Program-made: the position numbers and the translations under genes | The notes under the pieces: generated by a model | Seen by the model: the letters and a program-made list of their open reading frames with translations, nothing else | Told to the model about the DNA's origin: nothing | The model's database searches: none | Assembly (NCBI GenBank): GCA_963805715.1 | Contig: CAWDVK010000017.1 | Location: 310,001 to 374,000, forward strand | Origin: CAWDVK01 sp963805715 | GTDB taxonomy: Bacteria; Actinomycetota; Actinomycetes; Streptosporangiales; Streptosporangiaceae | Direction of reading: 5' to 3' | DNA length: 64,000 nucleotides | In this document: piece by piece, positions 50,545 to 60,529 of the stretch | Numbering within the stretch: position 1 is the stretch's first letter | How the letters are laid out: each line of letters starts with the position of its first letter

Positions 50545-52176
50545 ATGCTGCTCGATGAGGTCGTGCGGGCCTCGGCGGCGGTGGCCGCCGCCGCCGGCCG
50601 GCTCGCCAAGGTGTCGGCCATCGCCAGCCTGCTCCAGGCCGTCCCCCCGGCCGAGATCCCGGTTGCCGTGGCCTTCCTGTCCGGTGAGCTGACCCAGCGC
50701 CAGATCGGCGTCGGCTACGCCGCGCTGGTCGACCTGCTCGGCGAGTCCCGCGCTTCCCGGCACGAGCTGTCGCCCGGCGCGGGACCTGCGCCGCAGCAGC
50801 CGGTACTGACGCTGGCCGAGACCGATGCGGCGTTCGGTGCCATCGGCGCGCTGTCCGGGCCTGGCTCACAGGCACAGCGCCGCGAGCTGCTCACCGCGCT
50901 GCTGAGCCGGGCTACCGGGCCGGAGCGTGACTTCCTGGTCCGCCTGCTGGCCGGTGACCTGGGCCAGGGCGCCCTGGACGGGGTGATGACCGAGGCGATC
51001 GCCAGGGCCGCCGGGCTGCCCGCCGCCGCGATCCGGCGGGCCTACCAGCTCAGCGGCTCGCTGGCCGTCGCGGCCAGCGCCGCCTTGAGCCCCGGCCCGG
51101 CCGGGGCGCCGGCCGCGCTGGCCGGCATCACGCTGGAAGTCGGGCGGCCGGTCCGTCCCATGCTGGCCGCCAGCGCCCCGACCGTGCAGGCGGCACTCGG
51201 CCGGGTCTCGCCGGCCGCGGTGGAGTGGAAGATCGACGGCATCAGGGTGCAGGTGCACCGGCGGGACGGCGAGGTGCGGGTGTTCACCCGCACGCTCGAC
51301 GACATCACCGGCCGGGTCCCCGAGATCGTCGCGGCCGCCCGCGCGCTGGAGGTGACATCCGCCGTCCTGGACGGCGAGGCGGTGGCGCTGTACCCGGCCG
51401 GGCGGCCGCGTCCGTTCCAGGTCACGGCGGCCCGCACCGCGAGCCAGGCCGACGTGGCGCGGCAGCGCGAGCAGACCCCGCTGACCTTGTTCCTGTTCGA
51501 CCTGCTGCAGCTGAACGGCGCGGTTCTGATCGATGTGCCGGCCGCTGAGCGGTTCCGCCAGCTCGCCGCGGCGGCTCCGGCCGGGCTGCTCATCCCGCGG
51601 ACCGTGACCGCTGACCTGGCGGAGGCCGAGGCGTTCTTCCAGGCCGCCATCGCGGCCGGTCACGAGGGTGTCGTGGTCAAGTCACTGGGTGCCGCCTACG
51701 GGGCAGGCCGCCGGGGCAGCGAGTGGATCAAGGTAAAGCCCCGGCACACCCTGGACCTGGTCGTGCTGGCCGCGGAGTGGGGCCATGGCCGGCGCCAGGG
51801 CTGGCTGTCCAACCTGCACCTGGGCGCACGGGACCCGGCCACCGGAGGCATGGTCATGCTGGGCAAGACGTTCAAGGGCCTGACGGACGCGCTGCTCGGG
51901 TGGCAGACCGGCAAGCTGCTCGAGCTGGCCGATCCGCCCCGCCAGCCAGGCCCCGGCAGCCAGCGCGGAGTGGTCCGGGTCCGGCCGGCGCTCGTCGTCG
52001 AGATCGCCTTCGACGGGGTGCAGGCCAGCAGCCGCTATCCGGGCGGCGTCACGCTCAGGTTCGCCAGGGTCCTGCGGTACCGGCCGGACAAGACCCCGGC
52101 CGAGGCGGACACCATCGGCGCCGTCCGTGGCCTCTGGGCGCACGACGAGCCGGGCGGTGAGCTCAGCTCGCCGTGA
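50545..52176 (+). CDS. ATP-dependent DNA ligase
   Basis: A 543-residue ligase of the bacterial LigB-like group. The N-terminal DNA-binding helical domain precedes the adenylation motif EWKIDGIRV with the AMP-accepting Lys, then motifs VLDGEAVAL, FLFDLLQLNG, EGVVVKSLGAAY and WIKVKP, and a C-terminal OB fold. Some actinobacteria use such a ligase in repair alongside the NAD-dependent enzyme. Starts at ATG 50545, monocistronic. Confidence 0.93.
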   Translation: MLLDEVVRASAAVAAAAGRLAKVSAIASLLQAVPPAEIPVAVAFLSGELTQRQIGVGYAALVDLLGESRASRHELSPGAGPAPQQPVLTLAETDAAFGAIGALSGPGSQAQRRELLTALLSRATGPERDFLVRLLAGDLGQGALDGVMTEAIARAAGLPAAAIRRAYQLSGSLAVAASAALSPGPAGAPAALAGITLEVGRPVRPMLAASAPTVQAALGRVSPAAVEWKIDGIRVQVHRRDGEVRVFTRTLDDITGRVPEIVAAARALEVTSAVLDGEAVALYPAGRPRPFQVTAARTASQADVARQREQTPLTLFLFDLLQLNGAVLIDVPAAERFRQLAAAAPAGLLIPRTVTADLAEAEAFFQAAIAAGHEGVVVKSLGAAYGAGRRGSEWIKVKPRHTLDLVVLAAEWGHGRRQGWLSNLHLGARDPATGGMVMLGKTFKGLTDALLGWQTGKLLELADPPRQPGPGSQRGVVRVRPALVVEIAFDGVQASSRYPGGVTLRFARVLRYRPDKTPAEADTIGAVRGLWAHDEPGGELSSP

Positions 52177-52430
52177 TCTGCAGGCCGCTGATCTCCAGCG
52201 ACTGCGCGGTCGTGCAGGGCTGGTCCGCCGGCCCGCCGGGTGACGGGCTCGCGCCAGGCGGGCCGGGTGACGGGCGGACGAGGTGATGGCGCCGGGTGAT
52301 CTTCACCACACTTCGCGATCTGGCGAGAAGTTACTGTTAAGTAGCAAGAGTGGTCGAGTACTGATGAGTAACAATTTTTCCCGATGCTGGAGAGCACGGT
52401 CCTGAAGTGCTATTTCATGACAGAAGCGGG

Positions 52431-52982
52431 CTAAATTCCGGCGCCGCCGTCCGCGGCGAGGTCCCCGGCGCAGCCGGCCAGGCCGCCGGGCTCAGCGAGC
52501 CAGCCGAAAAGCGCCCCGGCCAGCATCCGGGTATCGGCGAACATCGGCAATCCGGCCAGCCCGGCTGCGCTATGCCAGCCGAAGGGGTGCGCCGCCGCGC
52601 TGACCGGCTCGGGGCTGTCGGCCACCGCCACGTAGAGATGGTCGATGTGCAGGTGCGGCTGCGCGAGGTGATGGTCCGCCGGAATCGGCTGCTCAAGTAT
52701 CCACCATGGGGGCGGCACCCGGACCGCGGACTGGGGGAAGCCGGACGGCAGCCGGGCCGCGGGCCCGGCCACGAGGCGCACCGAGAGGCCGGACTCCTCG
52801 GTCACCTCGCGCAGCGCCGCCTCCGGCGCTGACTCCTCTGGTTCCACGTGACCGCCGGGGAGCATCAGCCGCCCGAAGATGGGATGAACGATTAGCCCGA
52901 TGCGCCAGCCCGCGGGCAGGCAGCAGAACACGAACGCGCTAGCCGTCGCGTGCTTGATGGTCACCCGCTCATCGTCCACCAC
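52431..52982 (-). CDS. NUDIX hydrolase
   Basis: A 183-residue pyrophosphatase with a perfect Nudix box: GGHVEPEESAPEAALREVTE then ESGL. The remainder is typical of MutT-like members, without a second domain. Substrate cannot be assigned. Convergent with the ligase, leaving a 254-base AT-richer gap with no gene. Confidence 0.9.
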   Translation of the reverse strand: MVDDERVTIKHATASAFVFCCLPAGWRIGLIVHPIFGRLMLPGGHVEPEESAPEAALREVTEESGLSVRLVAGPAARLPSGFPQSAVRVPPPWWILEQPIPADHHLAQPHLHIDHLYVAVADSPEPVSAAAHPFGWHSAAGLAGLPMFADTRMLAGALFGWLAEPGGLAGCAGDLAADGGAGI

Positions 52983-53116
52983 GCCCGGCTGCCGCCGGCG
53001 CCGCCATGCCGGGGTCAGGGGCCAATCGGGCTGCCGGTGTCCGGGCGGCGGCCAGGCCTGGGAAGATGACTGGATCCGGCCGCTGGCGGCCGGGCCGGCA
53101 GCGCGAAGGGACCTGC

Positions 53117-54820
53117 ATGCCGACGGTGTGGGTAGATGGGGATGGCGGATGGCGGACGACCCTGCGGCGCCGCCAGGTACTGGCCGATCCCAGGATCAAC
53201 AAGGGCACGGCCTTCAGTGACGAGGAACGTGCCGGGCTCAGCATCGTGGGCCTGATCCCGCCCGGCCACATGACGCTGGAGCAGCAGGCCGCCCGGGTAT
53301 ACGCGCAGTACCAGAAGCAGTCCGGCGACATGGCCAGGAACGTGCTGCTGACCGAACTGCATGCCCGTAACGAGGTGCTCTTCTACCGGCTGCTGACCAG
53401 TCACCTCCGCGAGATGCTGCCAATCGTCTACACCCCGACCGTGGGCGAGGCCATCGAGAACTACAGCCACGAGTACCGCCGGCCCGGCGGCATCTACCTC
53501 TCGGCTGACCGCCCGGACCTGATCGAGACGTCGCTGCGCAATTCCGGGCTGGCCGGGGACGAGGTTGACCTGCTGGTCGCCACCGACGCGGGCGCCATTC
53601 TCGGGATCGGGGACTGGGGTGTCGGCGGGATTCACATCGCCGTCGGCAAGCTGGCCGTCTATACGGCGGCAGCGGGCATCGACCCCAATCGCACCCTGCC
53701 GGTCGTGCTGGACGTGGGAACCGACCGGCAGAGCCTGCTCGAGGACCCGCTCTATATCGGTAACCGGCACCCGCGCGTGGCGGACGGCGAGTACGACGCC
53801 TTCCTGGACGCATTCGTCTTCGCCGTCCGCAAGCTCTTCCCCCGGGCACTGCTGCACTGGGAGGACATCGGCGTCCGTAACGCCAGGCGGCTGCTGGAGC
53901 GGTACCGGGACCAGGTGCGCAGCTTCAACGACGACATCCAGGGGACGGGAGCGGTCAACCTCGCTGCCGTCCTCGCCGCCGTCCAGGCCACCGGGATCAA
54001 GCTGACGCAGCACCGGATCGTTATCTTCGGCGCGGGCACGGCCGGAGTCGGCATCGCCGACCAGCTGTCCGCCGCGATGAAAGCCGAGGGACTGACGGAC
54101 GACCAGGCCCGGGCCAGATTCTGGGCCGTCGACCGGGCCGGGCTGCTCACCGCCGACGACAGCCAGCTCAGCCGGCAGCAGCTGCGGTACGCGCGGGCGC
54201 CAGCTGAGGTGGCGGGCTGGCCGCGGGATCCGGCACTCGGCGGGGTCGCGCTGGCCGAGGTTGTCCGTCAGGTCCGCCCGACCATCCTGATCGGCACCTC
54301 GGGCCAGCCGGGCGCCTTTACCGAGGAGATCGTCCGGCAGATGGCCGGGCACGCCGACCGGCCGGTGATCATGCCGATGTCCAATCCGACCGAGCTGGCC
54401 GAGGCGCGCCCCGGCGACCTGATCGGCTGGACGGGCGGCCGGGCGCTGGTCGCGACCGGCAGCCCGTTCGGCCCGGTCGACCACCGGGGCCGCCGGTACG
54501 CCATCGGCCAGGCCAACAACGCCCTGATCTTCCCCGGCCTCGGCCTGGGCGTCATCGCCGCGCGGGCGGAACGGGTGACCGACGGCATGCTCAGCGCCGC
54601 GGCACATGCGGTCGCCTCCCTCGTCGACGCCGCCGCGCCTGGCGCACCGCTGCTGCCGCCGGTCGAGTCGCTGCGGGAGACGTCGCTGACGGTCGCCACC
54701 GAGGTCGCCAGGGCAGCGGCGGCCGACGGCGTCGCCGAGGCCCGGCTCGACGGTGACATCCGCGAGCACATCAGCCAGCTGATGTGGCGGCCGGTATACC
54801 GGCCAGTCCGGCCGGCCTGA
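53117..54820 (+). CDS. NAD-dependent malic enzyme (malate dehydrogenase, oxaloacetate-decarboxylating)
   Basis: Converts malate to pyruvate, CO2 and NADH. VYTPTVGEAI carries the catalytic Tyr, GDWGVGGIHIAVGKLA the catalytic Lys, FNDDIQGTG the divalent-metal Asp, and FGAGTAGVGIAD the Rossmann glycine motif. This is the long (SfcA/MaeA-type) form; 567 residues is normal. ATG 53117 follows GAAGGGA. Confidence 0.93.
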   Translation: MPTVWVDGDGGWRTTLRRRQVLADPRINKGTAFSDEERAGLSIVGLIPPGHMTLEQQAARVYAQYQKQSGDMARNVLLTELHARNEVLFYRLLTSHLREMLPIVYTPTVGEAIENYSHEYRRPGGIYLSADRPDLIETSLRNSGLAGDEVDLLVATDAGAILGIGDWGVGGIHIAVGKLAVYTAAAGIDPNRTLPVVLDVGTDRQSLLEDPLYIGNRHPRVADGEYDAFLDAFVFAVRKLFPRALLHWEDIGVRNARRLLERYRDQVRSFNDDIQGTGAVNLAAVLAAVQATGIKLTQHRIVIFGAGTAGVGIADQLSAAMKAEGLTDDQARARFWAVDRAGLLTADDSQLSRQQLRYARAPAEVAGWPRDPALGGVALAEVVRQVRPTILIGTSGQPGAFTEEIVRQMAGHADRPVIMPMSNPTELAEARPGDLIGWTGGRALVATGSPFGPVDHRGRRYAIGQANNALIFPGLGLGVIAARAERVTDGMLSAAAHAVASLVDAAAPGAPLLPPVESLRETSLTVATEVARAAAADGVAEARLDGDIREHISQLMWRPVYRPVRPA

Positions 54821-54844
54821 CCGGCCCGGCGCCCGCGGTGCAGC

Positions 54845-55882
54845 ATGCCAGCACTAGCCAGGAAGACAGCGCGCGGCCGGGGTGAGCGGCTGAGCGGCGA
54901 TCTGCGGGCCAGCACGGCCTTCCTGACCTGGGAGGTCAGCCATGCCCGGTGGCTCGATCTCGGCCAGTTCCGCTGGCGCGACGTCGCGCTCGGCCGGGCG
55001 CTGCGCACCGCATTCGGCGTCATCGCCCCGCTCGCCGCGGGCATCGCGACCGGCCATGCCGAGTACGGGACGTACGCCGCGCTCGGTGCGCTGCCCGCTG
55101 GTTTCGTCTCCTTCCGCGGCATCACCCGAACGCGCGTCATGGCCGTGCTGGTCGCCGCCGGGATGGCCGTCTCCACCTTCGTCGGGGCGACGACGGCCGC
55201 CAGCGCGCCCTGGCTCCTGGTCCCCGTCCTGATGATCTGGGCCTACGCCGTCGGTGTCTGCGCTGCGCTGGGACCGACTGCCACGGCGTTGCGTTATGGG
55301 ACGGCTCTGCTGCACGCCTAGTCGCGCCCGGACGAGGGCGGCACGGCCAGGCTGCGCGGCCTGCAGGTCGCGGCCAGGCGGTCCCGGCTCGGGGCTGAGG
55401 CGTCCGCCGACCGGCTGGACGACGAGCCGGCCCGGCCGCCGATGACCGCCGAGTTCGGCCAGGCCCTCACCTCGGCGGCGCACCAGCTAGCGCAGGCGGC
55501 GCTGACGCTCGACGCGGCCGTGGCGCTGCATCACCGGCTGGTGCGCGCGGCGCGGCAGCGCCAGGCAGCCGACCAGGCGGCCATCCCTGGACCGGAAGAT
55601 TCTCCCGATGTGCAGAGCGGGCTCGACCGGCTCGCCGACGGGGCAGCCGAGGCGACTGGTGAGCTGGCCGAGGCCTTGCAGTGGCTCCGGCCGCCCGGCC
55701 CGCTGCCGCGGCTCCGGCAACTGCAGGCGGATATCGCCTCGATGGCCAGCCCGGACGCCTTCGGCCTGCAGGAAGCGACCGACAGCCTCGTCGATGCGGT
55801 CAATACCGCCGCCGATGTGACCAGCGCGCACCTGGGGGCGGGCACCGGGAAAGTAACAGATCTCAGGCGGCCAGGCCGGTAA
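54845..55882 (+). pseudogene. FUSC-family transporter pseudogene with in-frame stop and central deletion
   Basis: N-terminal segment from ATG 54845 contains five helices of the FUSC/aromatic acid exporter type (TAFGVIAPLAAGIATGHAEY, then LMIWAYAVGVCAALGP). It ends at a TAG (55319-55321). The same frame then resumes with AARRSRLGAEASADRLDDEP and EFGQALTSAAHQLAQAALTL, the C-terminal helical part. The whole middle of a normally ~650-residue protein is missing. Decay by deletion is likely. The end overlaps the convergent hydrolase gene. Confidence 0.7.
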
Positions 55883-56966
55883 CTGTCTCAGCCGCCGCCA
55901 CGGCCGCCTGCTGCACCTGCTGGATGCCGACGGCCTCGGAGGGCTGATCGTCGGACATGACGGCGATGAGCAGTTCCTGGCCGTCGCGGTGCACGACGCC
56001 AATGCTGTTGATCACCCACAGCTGCGGGTCGGGCAGCCAGCCATTCTTCACGGCTGGTTCTGTCCCCGGGCTCGCCGCGGCCGGAACTCCCCAGGCCTGG
56101 CTGGCTGCTACCCGCTCCATCAGGCGGAGCTCAAAGGCACGGGATGCTGGCGCCAGCGGCGAGGACCGTGCGACCAGGTCGGTCAGCAGCCGGAGCTGAT
56201 CGGCGACAGTCGTGCTGGTCAGTCCCCAGTGACCAGCGGCGGCCGGAATCGTGTGGGTGAGCTTCAGCACGGTGTTCGCCGCCGCGACCCCGGCCGCGGC
56301 GCCCACCTCGTTCCACAGGTCCGTCCCCGCGTCGTCGTCACTCTGCTCGATCATCGCGGTAGCCTCCGCCCTGTCCGGCCGGCTGAGCGCGAGTCCTTCC
56401 TGCTGATGCCGCAGGAGCAGGGCGGCGAGAATGTCGGCCTTGACGATGCTGGCCGTGTGGACCTGCAGGCCGGCCCGGTAGGTGGCGGTGACGCCCGTGC
56501 TGCGGTCGATCACGCCCACCGCGAGGCTGCCCGTCTGCTGCCGCAGGACCGGCCGCAGCGCAATGGCCAGCTGCGAGTCCCAGCCGGCCAGCTCGGTCCG
56601 GCCGGCTGCATGCCCGTCCGCGGACCGCCGGGCAGCTGACTGCCGTCCGGTGCGCGGCCTGGCGGCCGTCTGGCCCGGCGAGTGCTGCTCGCCGCCGCTG
56701 CCCGGCGGGGTGCTGCCGCCCACCCCGAACTGCCTGGCGGCTGGCTCTCGCGCGTGCGCTGCCGAAATCGTGACGACGATGACGAACGCCACCATGAGCG
56801 CGAAGATCACCGCGAAGGCCAGCCGCTCCCAGGGGCTAAGCCTGCCGGCATGGGCAGGAACCCGTTTCAACGCAACGTCCTGAGCATGGATTTCTCCCCC
56901 GAATGCCCATAACCCGGCGCCCGCATGACTTGCCCGGACCTCTCCGTCCCCGGCACGAAAGATCAC
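55863..56966 (-). CDS. Class A beta-lactamase-like serine hydrolase, membrane anchored
   Basis: An N-terminal TM helix (ERLAFAVIFALMVAFVIVVT) is followed by a Ser/Gly-rich linker and a beta-lactamase/transpeptidase-like fold. SxxK is in HTASIVKADILA, the SDN-equivalent in MIEQSDDDAG and the KTG-equivalent in VKNGWL. The Glu166 of real beta-lactamases was not identified, so antibiotic hydrolysis is not assured; a wall-modifying role is possible. GTG 56966 is the long start and may be too early. Confidence 0.78.
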   Translation of the reverse strand: MIFRAGDGEVRASHAGAGLWAFGGEIHAQDVALKRVPAHAGRLSPWERLAFAVIFALMVAFVIVVTISAAHAREPAARQFGVGGSTPPGSGGEQHSPGQTAARPRTGRQSAARRSADGHAAGRTELAGWDSQLAIALRPVLRQQTGSLAVGVIDRSTGVTATYRAGLQVHTASIVKADILAALLLRHQQEGLALSRPDRAEATAMIEQSDDDAGTDLWNEVGAAAGVAAANTVLKLTHTIPAAAGHWGLTSTTVADQLRLLTDLVARSSPLAPASRAFELRLMERVAASQAWGVPAAASPGTEPAVKNGWLPDPQLWVINSIGVVHRDGQELLIAVMSDDQPSEAVGIQQVQQAAVAAAETVTGLAA

Positions 56967-56984
56967 GAGCGCAGAAAATCTGCG

Positions 56985-57120
56985 GACTTATTTAAATTTC
57001 CCCCGAAAATGGCAGACGCCATTATCGGCACTACGCTAGCAGCTAGGAGATTGCTATTCCTCGTCTATTACCGTGCTGATTATCGCCTGGCGATCAATCC
57101 AATTCCGGATGCCCTGTAGG
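56985..57120. other. AT-rich island in intergenic DNA
   Basis: This stretch, from CTTATTTAAATTT to the AT-rich run after TCTATTACC, is strikingly AT-rich for the genome and holds only a 36-codon open frame without family features. It could be a promoter or a binding region for Lsr2-like silencers. It lies upstream of the alditol oxidase gene. Confidence 0.5.
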
Positions 57121-57218
57121 GTGAAGCGGGACCAGGGAAGCAGGACCAGGGCCGGAAGATTGAGCAGCGGGCACGCGGCGCGGGGAGATGAGCTGGCCAC
57201 GACCACGGCGGGACGCCG

Positions 57219-58481
57219 GTGACCGGCCAGCTGACGAACTGGGCCGGGAACGTGACGTTCCACTCCCGGCAGCTGCACCGGCCAGCCTCAGTCGGTGAGC
57301 TGCGGCGCCTGGTGGCCTCGGCGGACCGCATCCGCGCGATCGGCACCGGGCATTCGTTCAGCCCGATCGCCGACACGCGCGGCGAGATCGTCTCCCTGTC
57401 CGGCCTGCCGCCGGTGATCGAGATCGACACCGGCCGGGGCGGCGTGACCATCAGCGCCGGGCTGCGCTACGGCCAGCTGGCGCCGCGGCTGCACGCGGCC
57501 GGGCGGGCCCTGCGCAATCTCGCCTCGCTGCCGGATGTCTGCATCGCCGGGGCCGTCGTAACCGGCACGCACGGCTCCGGGGACACCAACGGCAGCCTCG
57601 CCACGGCCGTGTCGGCCATCGAGCTGGTCACGGCCGAAGGTGACATCAGCTGGCTGAGCCGGGACGGCGATCCGGACCGGTTCGCCGGGATGGTGGTCGC
57701 TCTTGGCGCCCTCGGCATCATCACCAGGCTGACGCTCGATACGGTGCCGGCCTTCGATGCCCGCCAGGATGTCTATGAGAATCTGCCGGTGTCCGAGCTG
57801 GCGGCGCATTTCGGCGAGATCACCAGCCGCGCCTACAGCGTGTCGCTGTTCACCGACTGGCGCGGCCCGCGACTGCGCCAGGTCTGGCTGAAGAGCACGG
57901 CCGGCGATACGCCGCCGGCGGCCGGGTGGCTAGGCGCCAGCCGGGCCGCGCGACCGCGCCATCCGGTGCCGGGGAAGCCGCCGGCGACCTGCACGCAGCA
58001 GCTGGGCGTGTCCGGGCCCTGGCATGAGCGGCTGCCGCACTTCCGGACAGGATGCACCCCCAGTGCGGGCGCCGAGCTGCAATCGGAGTACCTGGTGGCC
58101 AGGGAGCACGCCGTCGAGGCGTTCCGGGCGCTGGATGAGATGCGCGACAAGCTCGCTCCGCTCACGCAGATCACCGAGATCCGGACGGTAGCGGCGGACG
58201 AGCTCTGGCTGAGCCCGAGCTACCGGCGGGACTGCGCGGGGTTCCACTTCACCTGGATCAGCGATGCCCGCGCCGTCGGCTCGGTGCTTCCCGAGGTGGA
58301 GGCAGCCCTGGCGCCGTTCGGGGCGCGGCCGCACTGGGGCAAGCTGTTCGCGGTCAGCCCGGCCGCGCTGGCCACCCGGTACCCGCGGCTGGACGACTTC
58401 CGGCAGCTCGCGCTCGACCTGGACCCCGCGGGCAAGTTTCGTAACGAGATGCTGGACCGGTACGTCCCGGTCCATGCATGA
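57219..58481 (+). CDS. aldO: Alditol (xylitol) oxidase-type FAD-linked oxidase
   Basis: VAO-family flavoprotein resembling Streptomyces alditol oxidase. The covalent-FAD His is in IGTGHSFSPI (about residue 45), and the FAD domain continues with CIAGAVVTGTHGSGDTNGSL. The C-terminal ALO domain ends in DDFRQLALDLDPAGKFRNEM. The 420-residue length matches. It converts terminal alcohols of sugar alcohols with O2, giving H2O2. ATG 57219 is chosen although no strong Shine-Dalgarno is seen. Confidence 0.9.
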   Translation: MTGQLTNWAGNVTFHSRQLHRPASVGELRRLVASADRIRAIGTGHSFSPIADTRGEIVSLSGLPPVIEIDTGRGGVTISAGLRYGQLAPRLHAAGRALRNLASLPDVCIAGAVVTGTHGSGDTNGSLATAVSAIELVTAEGDISWLSRDGDPDRFAGMVVALGALGIITRLTLDTVPAFDARQDVYENLPVSELAAHFGEITSRAYSVSLFTDWRGPRLRQVWLKSTAGDTPPAAGWLGASRAARPRHPVPGKPPATCTQQLGVSGPWHERLPHFRTGCTPSAGAELQSEYLVAREHAVEAFRALDEMRDKLAPLTQITEIRTVAADELWLSPSYRRDCAGFHFTWISDARAVGSVLPEVEAALAPFGARPHWGKLFAVSPAALATRYPRLDDFRQLALDLDPAGKFRNEMLDRYVPVHA

Positions 58482-58704
58482 CCGTGCCGCGAGGAACGAG
58501 CGAGCCCCGGCGCCAGCTCGTCCGCCCGGATCGGCCCAGGTGCCGAGCCCGGTCACGGCCCGGCAGGCTGGCGCGCGATCCGGCAGGGAACCGGAGTGGC
58601 GCTGGCCCTGGCTGCGGAAAGGCTCGTATCCTGAGCCTGCGGGCTTCCCCCGGCCCGGCACGCGAACGCATCAGCGACGCTACCGGCAGGGGGACGACAC
58701 GACC

Positions 58705-60480
58705 ATGAACGCCAGCCCTGGCACGCCCAGCCCCGGCATATCCAGCTCGGGCATATCCAGCCCCGGCACAGCCAGCCCCGCCGCATCCGGCCACGCCACA
58801 TCCGGCCCGGGCGCGCCCGGCTGGGCCACGGCGAGCCCCGGCACACCGAGTTCCGGAACGTCCGCGGCGGCCGACGGGGGCACGCAGGCCCGCCGCGGCT
58901 TCCTGCGGCTGGCCGGAGCGGTCACCGTGGCCGGCGCCCTCGCGCCGCCCCTCTTCTCATCGCAGCACGGCGGCCTGGCTACGGAGCGCCGGGCAGCGCT
59001 GGCCGCCCGGACCCGGCCGGCCTGGCTGGCCTCACCCGGAGTGCGCGGCCCGACGACGGCCGACTGGGAGGCCCTGCGCCGCCAGCTGTCCACGCATCGC
59101 CTCATCCGTCCCGGCCAGTCCGGCTACGGGCTGGCCCGCCAGCTCTACGACCCGCGGTTCGACGACCTGACGCCAACCGGCATCGCCTACTGCCGGACGC
59201 CCGCGGACGTCGCCGCCTGCCTGAGCTTCGCCACCAGGTTCGGCCTGCGGCCGCGCCCCCGCTCCGGCGGCCACAGTTACGCCGGCTGGTCCAGCGGCGA
59301 CGGCGACCTGATCGTCGACGTGTCGCAGCTGGACTCCTTCAGCGCGGGCCGCGGAACGGTCACGGTCGGCACCGGTCTGCCGCTGATCAACTTCTACCAG
59401 CGGCTGGCCGCGTACGGGCTGGCGGTACCGGGCGGGTCCTGCCCGACCGTGGGGATCGCCGGCCTGACGCTCGGCGGCGGCGTCGGCATACTCGGCCGCC
59501 TCTATGGGCTAACCAGCGACAACCTGACATCCCTGCAGATCGTGACCGCCAACGGCAGCGTGCTGACCTGCGACGGCGCACGCAACAGTGACCTGTTCTG
59601 GGCCTGCCGGGGCGGCGGGGGCGGCAACTTCGGGGTTGTGACCTCGTTCACGTTCCGCAGCCACCAGCTGCGGCAGCTCATCCTGTTCGGCGCGTCCTGG
59701 CCGTGGTCGCAGGCAGCGCGCGTGGTCAGCGCCTGGCAGTCCTGGGCGCCGTTCGCACCGGACGCGCTCTGGTCCAACCTGGTCCTGTCCTGCCCGGCCG
59801 GCGGCTCGCCGACGATCCAGGTGGGCGGCAGCTACGTGGGCAGCGTGTCCGGTGCCGCCCGGCTGCTGAACGAGCTGTACGCGCGGGTCGGGTCCGGGCC
59901 GACCAGGCATAACCTGCTGGTTGAGTCGTTCCTGAACGCGATGCTGCTGGACGCCGGCTGCTACAACCTCTCGGTCGCCCAGTGCCACACCCGGCCCGGC
60001 GGCCGGCTGCCGCGCGTCCCGTCGTACGCGAAGTCGGACTTCTTCACCACGAAGCTCGACGCGGCCGGCATCAGGACGCTGCTGTCCGGCGTCGAGCGGA
60101 TGCGGGGAGTACGCGGCACCCCGGGCGGGGTCGGCGCCATCGCGTTTGACGCCTTCGGCGGCGCGATCAACCGGGTCGGTGCCAATGCGACCGCCTTCGT
60201 GCACCGCAACGCTCTTTATGACGCGCAGTATTCGACCTCCTGGACGTATCCGGGCTCAGCCAGGGGCGTGGCGAACCAGCACGCGTGGCTCCGCTCGTAC
60301 TATGCGTCCCTGCATCCGCATGCGAGCGGCCAGGCCTACCAGAACTACATCGACCCGGACCTGACGAACTGGCGTCAGGCGTACTACGGCGCCAACTACT
60401 CGCGGCTGTCGCAGGTCAAGGCCAAGTACGACCCGAAGATGCTGTTCAATTTCCCGCAGGCGATCACGCCGCCCGGCTGA
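58705..60480 (+). CDS. Tat-exported berberine-bridge-enzyme-like FAD oxidase
   Basis: A 591-residue secreted flavoenzyme. The first ~65 residues are Ser/Pro/Gly-rich low complexity, then a Tat signal RRGFLRLAGAVTVAGALAPP. The FAD domain has His in RSGGHSYAGWS and Cys in GGSCPTVGIAGL, giving bicovalent FAD, and the C-terminal BBE segment YQNYIDPDLTNWRQAYYGAN. Substrate (sugar or alkaloid-like) is unknown. ATG 58705 is the first start after the aldO stop and follows GGGGAC. Confidence 0.9.
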   Translation: MNASPGTPSPGISSSGISSPGTASPAASGHATSGPGAPGWATASPGTPSSGTSAAADGGTQARRGFLRLAGAVTVAGALAPPLFSSQHGGLATERRAALAARTRPAWLASPGVRGPTTADWEALRRQLSTHRLIRPGQSGYGLARQLYDPRFDDLTPTGIAYCRTPADVAACLSFATRFGLRPRPRSGGHSYAGWSSGDGDLIVDVSQLDSFSAGRGTVTVGTGLPLINFYQRLAAYGLAVPGGSCPTVGIAGLTLGGGVGILGRLYGLTSDNLTSLQIVTANGSVLTCDGARNSDLFWACRGGGGGNFGVVTSFTFRSHQLRQLILFGASWPWSQAARVVSAWQSWAPFAPDALWSNLVLSCPAGGSPTIQVGGSYVGSVSGAARLLNELYARVGSGPTRHNLLVESFLNAMLLDAGCYNLSVAQCHTRPGGRLPRVPSYAKSDFFTTKLDAAGIRTLLSGVERMRGVRGTPGGVGAIAFDAFGGAINRVGANATAFVHRNALYDAQYSTSWTYPGSARGVANQHAWLRSYYASLHPHASGQAYQNYIDPDLTNWRQAYYGANYSRLSQVKAKYDPKMLFNFPQAITPPG

Positions 60481-60529
60481 GCCGCCGCCCCTCCAGCGGC
60501 CCTGTCAGGGCAGTCGTTCGGCGGCCGGG

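Noticed and set aside
57007..57119. 36-codon frame in the AT-rich island
   Set aside because: No Shine-Dalgarno at proper spacing and no known family; base composition alone explains it.
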